From assembly GCA_044223995.1 (NCBI GenBank), contig JBGALE010000003.1, positions 558,001 through 622,000 on the forward strand: a stretch of DNA of 64,000 nt, in the 5' to 3' direction. The translations under genes and the position numbers were made by a program. This document shows positions 17,591-26,200 of this stretch, piece after piece; within the stretch, counting starts at the first letter, position 1; each line of letters starts with the position of its first letter. Below the pieces are notes generated by a model. It searched no databases. It had not been told where the DNA came from and worked only from the letters and a program-made list of their open reading frames with translations. Source of the DNA: JACMLD01 sp044223995 (GTDB lineage Bacteria; Bacteroidota; Bacteroidia; Chitinophagales; Chitinophagaceae).

Positions 17591-18004
17591 TTACATATAC
17601 CCCAATTGCTTCGCCACTGTAGTGCGGTCAAATACCTGTGTATGCCCGCAGACTTTCCCATCTTTGAATTGATAAATAGTTACACCATTTGCTTTTATCT
17701 TTTTACCGGTAGGAGGCATATTACCAATATTTCCCTTATGCGTGCCTGTTAGTACCCATGTGACGGCCACAAAGTCACCGTCGCCCAAGGTCGACTGAAT
17801 ATCAAAATGCATATCAGGGAATGAACCGAAGGAGTAATGAAGCCTTTTGATGTATTCCTGGTTATTGAGGAGCAACCCTTCCCAGGGATCATCGTTATCG
17901 ACAGAAATGACATAGGCTTCATCCACATATTGTGGTACAGCCTCCAGTTTTTTTTGGTTCCAGACTTCTTCGATAAAAGATTGGAGTAAAATTTCATGAT
18001 TCAT
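17591..18004 (-). CDS. SnoaL-like (ester cyclase / NTF2-fold) protein
   Basis: 137-residue single NTF2-fold domain: an N-terminal helix FIEEVWNQKKLEAVPQYVD, a middle YIKRLHYSFGSFPDMHFDI strand and the WVLTGTHKG...PPTGKKI hairpin typical of SnoaL-like polyketide-cyclase relatives widespread in soil bacteria. The true substrate is unknown. No signal peptide, so cytosolic. Confidence 0.82.
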   Translation of the reverse strand: MNHEILLQSFIEEVWNQKKLEAVPQYVDEAYVISVDNDDPWEGLLLNNQEYIKRLHYSFGSFPDMHFDIQSTLGDGDFVAVTWVLTGTHKGNIGNMPPTGKKIKANGVTIYQFKDGKVCGHTQVFDRTTVAKQLGYM

Positions 18005-18056
18005 ACAGATAGGTTTAGGACAGGCAATTTAAATATTTAGGCATTTGCCCCGGGTT

Positions 18057-18087
18057 AAAAAAAATGGTAGCCGTTAAAGACTACCAT
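18057..18087 (-). terminator. Rho-independent terminator on the minus strand
   Basis: ATGGTAG/CTACCAT 7-bp stem with a ten-base loop; on the minus strand it is followed by eight T (plus-strand A18057-18064). It probably ends transcripts from the 18319-18741 gene, whose stop is about 230 bp upstream. Confidence 0.75.
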
Positions 18088-18184
18088 CTGGTGAACTATA
18101 TATAACCAAGGGATTATGGCTGGTTTGTACCAAAGATAAATAGCCGGAACGATACTATCAAGAAATTTCTAGAAGAAGGTTTAG

Positions 18185-18325
18185 GGTGGAAGGTAAAAGG
18201 CTCTGGTTTTGAGTTATAAGTTATAAGTCTTAAGTTTTGGGTTATTCGTTTTAGGCCTTTAGTTTTTGTGTTTAAAGTTTGAACTAATTATCAATTCTTA
18301 ATTATTAATTTTTAATTATTAATTG
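18185..18325. repeat. word-like low-complexity repeat block
   Basis: Reiterated GAGTTATAAGTTATAAG, TTAAGTTTTGGG, and AATTCTTAATTATTAATTTTTAATT words fill the gap, which otherwise holds only the terminator at 18057-18087. It abuts the end of the 18319 gene. Confidence 0.65.
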
Positions 18326-18741
18326 TCTGGCACCGTTTCCATTTTTTTTATATGCCACTGACCATCCGCCAGCCATTTCCAGTGCGCAGTAAAAAAACCC
18401 TTTACATGTACCGTATCCTTTTCCTGTATGACGGCCACCTGGGTATAGCTGCCTTTTTGTAATGCAGTATCCGCACCCATCACGATGCTGCTGGTGACTG
18501 AACCCGTGGAAATCACTTTAACATGACTGAATGTTTTCAGGAAACGCCGAATGGAATCCCGGCCATGCGCGATATTTCCCAAATCCCCATCCGGTGTAAA
18601 AAGCAGCGCAATGGAATCAGCATCCGTGTTTTTAATCAAATGGTCATAATAATGCATGGCTTTCTCTATCTCTTCCCGGGAATGCTTTTGCTGGAAAATT
18701 GCCAGGAACAGGAAAGGACTTATAAACAGGAGGTATTTCAT
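18319..18741 (-). CDS. secreted NTF2-like (DUF4440/SnoaL type) protein
   Basis: About 140 residues. Starting at 18741 gives the signal-like MKYLLFISPFLFLAIFQQ; the longer frame (to 18786) only adds a polar leader. The mature part has an NTF2-fold signature: EEIEKAMHYYDHLIKNTDADSI-like helix, FTPDGDLG, GRDSIRRFLKTF, and a closing WKWLADGQWHIKKME strand. Probably periplasmic; ligand unknown. Confidence 0.72.
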   Translation of the reverse strand: MKYLLFISPFLFLAIFQQKHSREEIEKAMHYYDHLIKNTDADSIALLFTPDGDLGNIAHGRDSIRRFLKTFSHVKVISTGSVTSSIVMGADTALQKGSYTQVAVIQEKDTVHVKGFFTAHWKWLADGQWHIKKMETVPDN

Positions 18742-18924
18742 GCCGGAAACTAATATTGATGAAGACTGTTTACCCATGGCAATCATACCGGCAAATACGA
18801 TGCATCCCCGGTGATTTTCGCTGCTTTCCGTCAGGCGGACAGCCGTTATAAGGGGGAATCAATGCGGCAGGGACCCGGCTCCTAAAAAAATAACGTTAAA
18901 CTGTGATATTAAAGGGCTTTGCCC

Positions 18925-18932
18925 TATTTTTG
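18925..18932 (+). promoter_or_regulatory. -7 promoter box of hppA (TATTTTTG)
   Basis: Exact TAnnTTTG 39 bases before the hppA ATG. It follows a GGGC/GCCC mini-dyad (18914-18924). The -33 region has no clear TTTG. Confidence 0.5.
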
Positions 18933-18971
18933 CCATCCCTGAAAAATTAAACACAGAGAATATTAACGCTT

Positions 18972-21404
18972 ATGGACAAATTGATTTATCTCGTTCCGGT
19001 AATGGGCATTATCGGCCTGTTATACACGCTGGTGAAGTTTAACTGGGTTTCAAAACAGGATGCCGGTTCCGACCGTATGAAAGAAATCGCCAATTATATT
19101 GGTGAAGGCGCCATGGCCTTTCTGAAAGCAGAATGGAAAATACTTGGCTATTTTGTGGTTATCGTTGGTATTTTATTGGGGGTAATGGCAAAAGCCAACC
19201 CAAATTCACACTGGTCTATCGCATTAGCTTTTGTCCTCGGTGCTGTGTTTAGTGCTACTGCTGGTTATATAGGTATGAAAGTAGCCACCCGCGCCAATGT
19301 GCGCACGGCGCAGGCTGCTAAAACCAGTCTCAGCCAGGCATTGAAAGTATCTTTTACAGGAGGTTCCGTAATGGGTCTTGGTGTTGCCGGTTTGGCGGTG
19401 CTGGGCCTCGGCGGATTATACATCATTCTCAAAGCCGTCTTTGTTCCCCAGGGTGCATTGGTAGGCGACGCTGAAATGACAAAAACAATTGAAGTATTAA
19501 CCGGTTTCTCGCTCGGGGCAGAATCAATCGCATTGTTCGCCCGCGTGGGAGGTGGTATCTATACAAAGGCGGCCGACGTAGGCGCTGACCTGGTGGGTAA
19601 AGTAGAAGCAGGCATTCCCGAAGATGATCCCCGCAACCCGGCAACCATTGCCGATAACGTGGGCGACAACGTGGGTGATGTGGCTGGCATGGGTGCTGAC
19701 TTGTTTGGTTCTTATGTTGCGACCGTTTTGGCAACCATCGTACTGGGGCAGGAAACATTGGTAGGCAGTGATGATCATCTCGGTGGTTTCTCTCCTATTA
19801 TTCTCCCGATGCTGATTGCCGGCACAGGTATCTTATTATCTATTCTGGGAACATTATTCGTGCGCATCAGTGATAAAGCAGGTATCAGTACCGACAGTGT
19901 TCAAAAAGCATTGAACATGGGTAACTGGGGTTCCATCGTACTGACTGCTATCGTGTCAATGGGATTGGTGTACTGGTTGCTTCCGGAAAGCATGACGCTC
20001 CGCTCCATATCTTTTAGCAAATGGGGTGTGATGGGTGCCATTGGTGTCGGTCTGGCCGTTGGTACACTTATGAGCATCATCACTGAATATTATACAGCCA
20101 TGGGCAAACGCCCCGTGTTGTCCATTATCCGGCAGTCTTCCACGGGTCATGCCACCAACGTCATTGGTGGTTTGGCAATGGGGATGGAATCTACTTTTCT
20201 TCCCATCCTCGTACTGGCAGGTGGTATCTGGGGTTCTTATGAATGTGCGGGATTATATGGTGTTGCTATTGCAGCAGCAGGAATGATGGCCACTACGGCC
20301 ATGCAATTGGCTATTGATGCATTTGGTCCCATTGCGGACAATGCAGGTGGTATTGCAGAAATGAGTGAATTACCGAAAGAAGTTCGGGAAAAAACCGACG
20401 TACTGGATGCTGTGGGCAATACGACTGCTGCTACCGGAAAAGGATTTGCCATTGCATCGGCTGCATTGACTGCCCTTGCCTTGTTTGCAGCCTTTGTAGG
20501 TGTGGCAGGTATTGAAGGCATCGATATTTATAAAGCAAAAGTGCTGGCCAGTTTGTTTGTAGGCGGTATGATTCCATTTATATTTTCTTCACTCGCCATT
20601 CGTGCAGTGGGTGAAGCAGCGATGGCCATGGTGGAAGAAGTTCGCCGCCAGTTCAGGACCATCCCCGGCATTATGGAAGGAACCGGCAAACCCGAATATG
20701 ATAAGTGCGTGGCTATCTCTACAGGAGCATCCATTAAAAAAATGATGCTGCCCGGTGCTATTGCCATTGTATCTCCATTGATAATTGGTTTCCTGCTCGG
20801 GCCGGAAGCATTGGGAGGTTTTCTTGCAGGTGCTACCGTAAGTGGTGTACTGATGGGAATGTTCCAGAACAATGCAGGAGGTGCATGGGACAATGCCAAG
20901 AAATCATTTGAAAAGGGTGTAGACATCAACGGACAGATGTATTACAAAAAGAGTGAACCGCACAAGGCCTCCGTAACAGGTGATACTGTCGGCGATCCAT
21001 TTAAAGATACTTCTGGTCCTTCCATGAATATTCTCATCAAACTCATGTCGATTGTTTCACTGGTAATCGCTCCTACCCTCGCACAGGTGCACCATACAAA
21101 GGCATCACACAGTACCGCCATGCTGGAGAAGAAGATTGAAATGAAAATAGATGTGAAAGATCCCGGCGCCAGGGAAGAAATAAATATCACCAGCAGCGAT
21201 GATGAAAATAATAATTTACAAAAGCTCGTGGATGCGCTCAAAGCTGATAAGATGGACGATAATGGCAACCTCTCCGTTGAATTAAAAAATGGAGAACTCA
21301 CCATCAACGGTAAAAAACAACCCGAAGATGTCCGGAAGAAATACGAATCATTCTTCAGCGGAAAAAAAGATGTACAATTTTCTATAAAAGTAGATCAGAA
21401 GTAA
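18972..21404 (+). CDS. hppA: membrane-bound ion-pumping pyrophosphatase with C-terminal extension
   Basis: Integral membrane pyrophosphatase that couples PPi hydrolysis to Na+ and/or H+ export. The 810 residues include about sixteen helices. The catalytic region DDPRNPATIADNVGDNVGD (from residue 218) and DVAGMGADLFGSY follow family sequence. GNTTAATGKG places Ala486 and Gly489 where potassium-independent enzymes carry Lys and Thr, so it should be the K+-dependent type, which is often Na+-pumping. After the last helix (about 685-705) a soluble tail of some 105 residues (706-810) is added, absent from most family members; its end (LKNGELTINGKKQPEDVRKKY) resembles tails seen in Bacteroidota M56-type membrane proteins. 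Confidence 0.95.
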   Translation: MDKLIYLVPVMGIIGLLYTLVKFNWVSKQDAGSDRMKEIANYIGEGAMAFLKAEWKILGYFVVIVGILLGVMAKANPNSHWSIALAFVLGAVFSATAGYIGMKVATRANVRTAQAAKTSLSQALKVSFTGGSVMGLGVAGLAVLGLGGLYIILKAVFVPQGALVGDAEMTKTIEVLTGFSLGAESIALFARVGGGIYTKAADVGADLVGKVEAGIPEDDPRNPATIADNVGDNVGDVAGMGADLFGSYVATVLATIVLGQETLVGSDDHLGGFSPIILPMLIAGTGILLSILGTLFVRISDKAGISTDSVQKALNMGNWGSIVLTAIVSMGLVYWLLPESMTLRSISFSKWGVMGAIGVGLAVGTLMSIITEYYTAMGKRPVLSIIRQSSTGHATNVIGGLAMGMESTFLPILVLAGGIWGSYECAGLYGVAIAAAGMMATTAMQLAIDAFGPIADNAGGIAEMSELPKEVREKTDVLDAVGNTTAATGKGFAIASAALTALALFAAFVGVAGIEGIDIYKAKVLASLFVGGMIPFIFSSLAIRAVGEAAMAMVEEVRRQFRTIPGIMEGTGKPEYDKCVAISTGASIKKMMLPGAIAIVSPLIIGFLLGPEALGGFLAGATVSGVLMGMFQNNAGGAWDNAKKSFEKGVDINGQMYYKKSEPHKASVTGDTVGDPFKDTSGPSMNILIKLMSIVSLVIAPTLAQVHHTKASHSTAMLEKKIEMKIDVKDPGAREEINITSSDDENNNLQKLVDALKADKMDDNGNLSVELKNGELTINGKKQPEDVRKKYESFFSGKKDVQFSIKVDQK

Positions 21405-21440
21405 TATCTTTACAACAGCAACTAATCAGATCCAAATACC

Positions 21441-21480
21441 AAAAGTCCCGATGTGTCTACACCGGGGCTTTTGCTTTTTA
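21441..21480 (+). terminator. Rho-independent terminator of hppA
   Basis: AAAAGTCCCG (21441-21450) pairs with CGGGGCTTTT with an inner GTGT/ACAC stem, followed by GCTTTTTA. The stem core is nearly identical to the orphan hairpin at 40215-40237. Confidence 0.85.
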
Positions 21481-21679
21481 TAACGGTCCCCTCCTATAGA
21501 GTTTCAATAAAAAGCAACACGAGCTATCAAAACTAACCTTACGCGAAGTATTCAATTTATTAAACTGTTGTGTCTTTGAAGTAGTTGATTGAAAAATAGC
21601 AGTATGCCCGGATTGGAGGCGATAATCAATGTACAGATGTTGTTCACCACAGTACTACAAATGCTTAATCGAGGAAGGA

Positions 21680-21765
21680 CCCGAAATCGGGCTGTATCCC
21701 TGCCTGTCGGCAGTCAGGGATTTCGGGGCGCCTTTTTTGGACCTTTTTTTGGCGAAGCAAAAAAG
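21680..21765. repeat. structured intergenic repeat-like element
   Basis: Two nested dyads: CCCGAAATC (21680) with GATTTCGGG (to 21727) enclosing CCCTG/CAGGG, then CTTTTTTG (21732) with CAAAAAAG (to 21765). Short frames here encode Lys/Phe-rich nonsense (FFGEAKKDK-type) on both strands. It resembles dispersed intergenic repeats common in this phylum, but only one copy is in the window. The remaining part of the 21481-21901 gap shows no gene. Confidence 0.5.
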
Positions 21766-21901
21766 GACAAAGCAGTTTCTTGAATGATTACCGGTCATTG
21801 AAATTAATAAACTAAATAGTTGTACTTCCAGTGCCACAAAGCAACCGTTCTCCTTTCCGCAGATTTGCAGATTCCTTACATTTACCAAAATAAAGATTGC
21901 C

Positions 21902-22798
21902 ATGCCCCCGGCGCTGTTATATTATGCCATCCCCTTTTTTGTGTTGCTGCTTTCTGTCGAAGCCTGGTTCTCCTACAAAGAACACAAACAGTTTTACGAA
22001 ACAAAGGACACTTTTGCCAGTCTCGGCCTTGGCATCGGTAATGTTATCATCGGTTTTTTTACCAAGGGAATGATCTTTGGCCTGTTCACCTTCATGTATA
22101 AATTCCGTTTGTTCGAACTGCAGTATAATACCTGGTGGTACTGGGTGTTGTTGCTGCTGGCCGATGATTTTTCTTATTACTGGTTTCACCGCACCGCACA
22201 TTCTGTCAATTATTTCTGGGCCAGTCATGTAGTGCATCATTCTTCCGAACACTATAACCTGTCAGCAGCATTGCGGCAAACATGGACGGGCAATGCCACG
22301 GGCGCTTTTCTCTTCTGGGCATGGATGCCAGTTATGGGATTCGATCCGCTCATGGTATTGTTCATGCAGCAAATCAGTCTTATCTACCAGTTTTGGATCC
22401 ATACCGAAACCGTACAGAAAATGCCCCGCTGGTTTGAATTTATTTTCAATACCCCCTCTCATCACCGCGTGCACCACGGCAGCGATGTCAAGTACCTGGA
22501 TAAAAACCACGCCGGTATTTTAATTATCTGGGACAGGTTGTTCGGCAGTTTCCAGCCGGAGGAAGAACGGCCGGTATATGGGCTCACCCAAAATGTCCAT
22601 TCATTCAACCCTGCATTCATTGCCTTCAAAACATGGGGCGATCTTTTCAGAAAAGCCTTTCGCTCCAAATCAGTTGTCACCGGTATAAAATACTTCCTCA
22701 TGCCGCCCGGCTGGAGCAATGATGGCAGTTCCCGAACCACACGTCAGTTGAGGGAAGCAGAAAAGAAATTGCTTCGGGAAAACGCAACGGTAAAATAA
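21902..22798 (+). CDS. sterol desaturase / fatty-acid hydroxylase family protein
   Basis: Membrane di-iron hydroxylase. The three histidine clusters are in order: HRTAH near residue 99 (in WFHRTAHSVNYF), HVVHHSSEHYN near 113, and HHRVHH near 184. Hydrophobic segments at about 5-22, 40-62, 75-95 and 135-160 place the His boxes on the cytoplasmic side. At 298 residues it has family length. The substrate could be a hopanoid, sphingolipid, carotenoid or ether lipid; nothing adjacent narrows it. Confidence 0.9.
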   Translation: MPPALLYYAIPFFVLLLSVEAWFSYKEHKQFYETKDTFASLGLGIGNVIIGFFTKGMIFGLFTFMYKFRLFELQYNTWWYWVLLLLADDFSYYWFHRTAHSVNYFWASHVVHHSSEHYNLSAALRQTWTGNATGAFLFWAWMPVMGFDPLMVLFMQQISLIYQFWIHTETVQKMPRWFEFIFNTPSHHRVHHGSDVKYLDKNHAGILIIWDRLFGSFQPEEERPVYGLTQNVHSFNPAFIAFKTWGDLFRKAFRSKSVVTGIKYFLMPPGWSNDGSSRTTRQLREAEKKLLRENATVK

Positions 22799-22880
22799 AC
22801 GCTCCCCTGCTGTAACATCATCACCTGTTAACGCGTCCTTAAATTAGCCCGCATTCCACAGTCGTGGAAAAAAGGATATC

Positions 22881-22901
22881 CGTATTACGAAATAAATCGT
22901 A
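22881..22901. promoter_or_regulatory. candidate BlaI-type operator
   Basis: CGTATTACG (22881-22889) is a dyad by itself, and TACGA (22886-22890) forms a second one with TCGTA (22897-22901), 24-44 bp before the regulator ATG. The position fits autoregulation by the BlaI-like protein. The sequence is not the classical TACA/TGTA dyad. Confidence 0.4.
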
Positions 22902-22924
22902 TTTTAGTGTACAAAGCTGTAACC

Positions 22925-23308
22925 ATGGGTACAACAAAATACATTAAGCCTACGGAAAGTGAATTGGAAATACTGGGTGTTTTATGGCACAGGGGCATTG
23001 CCAGTGTACGTGAAGTACACGAAGAACTGGCAAAAAGCAAAGATGTTGGCTATACCACTACCTTGAAGCTGATGCAGATTATGAATGAAAAAGGTTTGGT
23101 GAAGCGCGACGATAGTGTGAAAACGCATATTTACCAGGCCGCTGTCAGCAGGGAAAAAACACAGAAACACCTGCTGGGAAAGATGATCAACGGATTATTC
23201 GGCGGCTCCCCTACCCAACTTGTCATACAGGCCCTGGGTAATTACAAAGCAAGTGAAGAAGAAATTGAGGAGATACAACAACTTCTTGACAACTTAAAAA
23301 AACAGTAA
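22925..23308 (+). CDS. BlaI/MecI/CopY-family transcriptional repressor
   Basis: 127-residue winged-helix repressor. It starts MGTTKYIKPTESELEILGVLW, typical for this family; the GTG six codons upstream is less likely. The recognition helix region is GYTTTLKLMQIMNEKGLV and the C-terminal dimerisation helices end in a Glu-rich stretch. The stop codon directly abuts the M56 protease ATG, the usual sensor-repressor pair. In the known systems the protease inactivates this repressor after a signal. Confidence 0.93.
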   Translation: MGTTKYIKPTESELEILGVLWHRGIASVREVHEELAKSKDVGYTTTLKLMQIMNEKGLVKRDDSVKTHIYQAAVSREKTQKHLLGKMINGLFGGSPTQLVIQALGNYKASEEEIEEIQQLLDNLKKQ

Positions 23309-25132
23309 ATGCTACTGCTGACTGCATTTCCATTCCTGAAAACATTGGGTTGGGCACTCCTGGACAGTGTATGGCAGTTTGCCTTTGTGTGGTTATTGTA
23401 TATAGGGATTGTTTCCCTTTTTAAAAACATATCTTCTGCAGCCAAACACCGTATTGCTATCTATCTGCTTGGCGGTGGCACCATTTGGTTTTTTATCAGC
23501 CTTATTAATAAATACACGGGAGCGCCCGCAGACAATTTTGCGCCCGCTGCAGTGACGGTCGACAATACTTATTATTATACCATTTATACGGTGTCACGCA
23601 ATTACCTCGATACATGCGCACCGTGGTTGTCCGGTATTTACCTCGCCGGCATTACTTTTCTGTTCACCAAATTCTTTTTGTACCTGCGCCGTGCCGACGA
23701 TGTACGGAACAACGGTATTTCCAAACTACCGGTTGAATGGAGAATGTATGTCAGAGATATTGCAGCGCAACTGGGTATTAAAAAACAAATCACCGCAGTC
23801 ATTTCTTCCCGGATAGATACACCACAAATCATTGGCGTATTAAAACCAATGATACTGGTACCGGTAGCCTGCCTCAATCACATGAGCGCCGAACAAATGG
23901 AAGCCGTGTTGCTGCACGAACTGGTGCACATCAAAAGAAATGATTACTTCGTCAACATATTTGTAGCCAGCGCTGAAATATTATTTTTCTTCAACCCATT
24001 TGTAAAACAACTGGTCATCAATATCCGCCGCGAACGGGAATACAGTTGCGATGATATGGTACTGCAGTTCCAGTACCAGCCCCACCAATACGCAGGCGCA
24101 TTGCTGACACTCGAGCAAAACAGGAAGGCGTTGTTACCAGTAGGCATTGCAGCAAGCGGTAACCATCAAAAACAATTACTGGCGCGCATCAGCCGCATAG
24201 TAGGCGTAAAGGGAAAAGAAACCAAACAACACGGTACCGGTGCCTACCTGCTCAGTATTTTATTTATTGGTTGTGTGGCATTGATAAACCCGGTAAAAGT
24301 TGCCGTACAGCAAATCAGCAACAAGCCCGCAGTAGCCGTGTTATATACACCCACGGTGGGCAAACCTGCAAATGAAAATAATGTCCAGGTATATAAAACC
24401 GGTAAGCCTGCTGTTATTAATGATGCAAAGGACAAGATGTCGATCGCGGCTTTGGAAAAATTTCTGGCAGAGAAAAAAGAAGCACTGGCAAGTGAAGACA
24501 ACCCTGCCATCATGGAAGTAGTTGAATCCAGCGGTAACGAAGATGCTGCTGCCCCTGCTGTCAGTTCCACTACCATCGATTTTTCCCTCCCGGAATCAAG
24601 CGTTAATGCCACACCACCAGATGAAAGCAACCTGCAACTGCCTTATGTACCGAGCAGCAGTTATAGCTACCAGTTTTATACCGATACATCACGTCCAAAA
24701 GTAAAAGGTGAAACCTACCAGGAGAAACTGGCCAGGCTTTCCTATCTGCATGCAAAACAGGCCATCGATCAGATAGATTGGGACAAACTCGCCACTGCAC
24801 TCAAACACAATAAAGCAGCTATTGCTGCCATCAAAAAACAAATGGCGGAAGAACTGGCCAAACTCAACTGGCAGAAAATAAACAATGATGTAAGGGATGA
24901 ACTAAAACAGGAACAGGATCTCAAAATGCAAAAAGCACTGTACCAGCAACAGGTATTTGAACTGTACAAAAAGACAGAAGCATACAACGAAGCCATGTCG
25001 AAACAACTGATGGAAAAAGAGCAGTTCCTGAAAGAAACGGAAAAACGCACCAGGGAATTACAAAAATCACTGGAAGAAAAAGACAGGAAGCTGCAGGAAG
25101 AAATGAAAAAGAAAAGGATCATTTACATCTAA
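23309..25132 (+). CDS. M56-family (BlaR1/MecR1-like) membrane metalloprotease
   Basis: 607 residues. The N-terminal half has four hydrophobic segments and the zinc site HELVH (residues 203-207) with a downstream RREREYSCDD stretch, as in BlaR1-type gluzincins. There is no penicillin-binding sensor domain; instead, after a transmembrane segment near 310-325, there is a low-complexity periplasmic linker and a long charged coiled coil (about 490-600, ending EEMKKKRIIYI). The signal sensed is therefore not obviously a beta-lactam. Co-translated with the repressor gene upstream. Confidence 0.9.
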   Translation: MLLLTAFPFLKTLGWALLDSVWQFAFVWLLYIGIVSLFKNISSAAKHRIAIYLLGGGTIWFFISLINKYTGAPADNFAPAAVTVDNTYYYTIYTVSRNYLDTCAPWLSGIYLAGITFLFTKFFLYLRRADDVRNNGISKLPVEWRMYVRDIAAQLGIKKQITAVISSRIDTPQIIGVLKPMILVPVACLNHMSAEQMEAVLLHELVHIKRNDYFVNIFVASAEILFFFNPFVKQLVINIRREREYSCDDMVLQFQYQPHQYAGALLTLEQNRKALLPVGIAASGNHQKQLLARISRIVGVKGKETKQHGTGAYLLSILFIGCVALINPVKVAVQQISNKPAVAVLYTPTVGKPANENNVQVYKTGKPAVINDAKDKMSIAALEKFLAEKKEALASEDNPAIMEVVESSGNEDAAAPAVSSTTIDFSLPESSVNATPPDESNLQLPYVPSSSYSYQFYTDTSRPKVKGETYQEKLARLSYLHAKQAIDQIDWDKLATALKHNKAAIAAIKKQMAEELAKLNWQKINNDVRDELKQEQDLKMQKALYQQQVFELYKKTEAYNEAMSKQLMEKEQFLKETEKRTRELQKSLEEKDRKLQEEMKKKRIIYI

Positions 25133-25158
25133 TCATCCACTCTTCGGTTTCTTTATTA

Positions 25159-26199
25159 TTACCAGACATTTCGCGGGCACCAGTCACCATACTTGTTTCC
25201 AATCAGGAAACCGAGGATGATTTCATGTGTTCCCTTACTAACCGTATTCAATCTTGAAGTAGTATAATCGTAGGCATAACTCAGGTTGAAAGTATTGGAC
25301 ACATTTACACCAAACATACCGGCTACACCATCTTTGTAACGGTAACTGGCCCCCAGCCAGAAAAGATCACGGTACTGGAACTTGGTATTGATATCAAATT
25401 GCACCGGTGCCGGCTGCACGTATTTAAACATAATGCTTGGCAGCATGGTAACATCATCATCGATAAAGAAACGGTAACCGGCAGTTGCAAAAAGGTGTGG
25501 AACCAGTTTGCCTGTTTCCTGCTTCACGGTTTGATCAGCAAAATATATTTTTTGCGGTATGATTTGTTGTGCCGACAATCCAATAAAATAATTTGCCGAA
25601 TACACCCAAACACCTGCGCCAAAATCCGGTTTCAGTTGGTTGATCTCTTTTGAATTATATACTGCCGGATCTACCGGGTTCGCAGCACCGAAATCAAGTT
25701 TGCTCCTGTCGAGCGAAATATTACGCACCCCTGCTTCAAATCCTGCCGCAATACTTGTCTGCGCACTGATACCAATATGATAGGCATAACTTACATAACC
25801 GGCAAAGCGGTTGATGGGCCCGGTGCGGTCATTGATAATTTTTAATCCTATACCCGAATGCGGTTTTGCAGCTTCATAATCCTGCCAGAAATTTCTTCCT
25901 CTCGGATTTTCGCCCGGCGTTTCAAAAGACGTGGCGGTAGTACGGTCATCCTGTTTGCCCAACGGCTTGTGTAAGGTCAGATAAGTCGTAACGGGAGCAT
26001 CCTGCAGCCCCACCCACTGGTGACGGTGACTGATCTTAACGTCCGTATAGTTTTCAATACCCGTAATAGCGGGATTGATGATATAGTTGTTGATAATATA
26101 CTGCGTATAGTGCGGCTGTTGCTGCGCACGCAATGTTGTAATAGTGACCACTGCACACAGGATCAGAAATAATTGTCTCATTGGTAAAGCAGTTTTCAT
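25159..26199 (-). CDS. PorP/SprF-family type IX secretion outer-membrane protein
   Basis: 346 residues with a signal peptide ending TTLRAQQ, then the family's opening PHYTQYIINNYIINPAITG and repeated amphipathic strands (GLKIINDRTGPI, FEAGVRNISLDRSKLDFG, DFGAGVWVYS) to a C-terminal strand region. SprF-like proteins help place cargo exported by the type IX system at the surface. It begins 1 bp after the stop of the 1,425-residue cargo-like gene, so the two form one unit. ATG at 26181 is an alternative start. Confidence 0.92.
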   Translation of the reverse strand: MKTALPMRQLFLILCAVVTITTLRAQQQPHYTQYIINNYIINPAITGIENYTDVKISHRHQWVGLQDAPVTTYLTLHKPLGKQDDRTTATSFETPGENPRGRNFWQDYEAAKPHSGIGLKIINDRTGPINRFAGYVSYAYHIGISAQTSIAAGFEAGVRNISLDRSKLDFGAANPVDPAVYNSKEINQLKPDFGAGVWVYSANYFIGLSAQQIIPQKIYFADQTVKQETGKLVPHLFATAGYRFFIDDDVTMLPSIMFKYVQPAPVQFDINTKFQYRDLFWLGASYRYKDGVAGMFGVNVSNTFNLSYAYDYTTSRLNTVSKGTHEIILGFLIGNKYGDWCPRNVW

Positions 26200-26200
26200 T

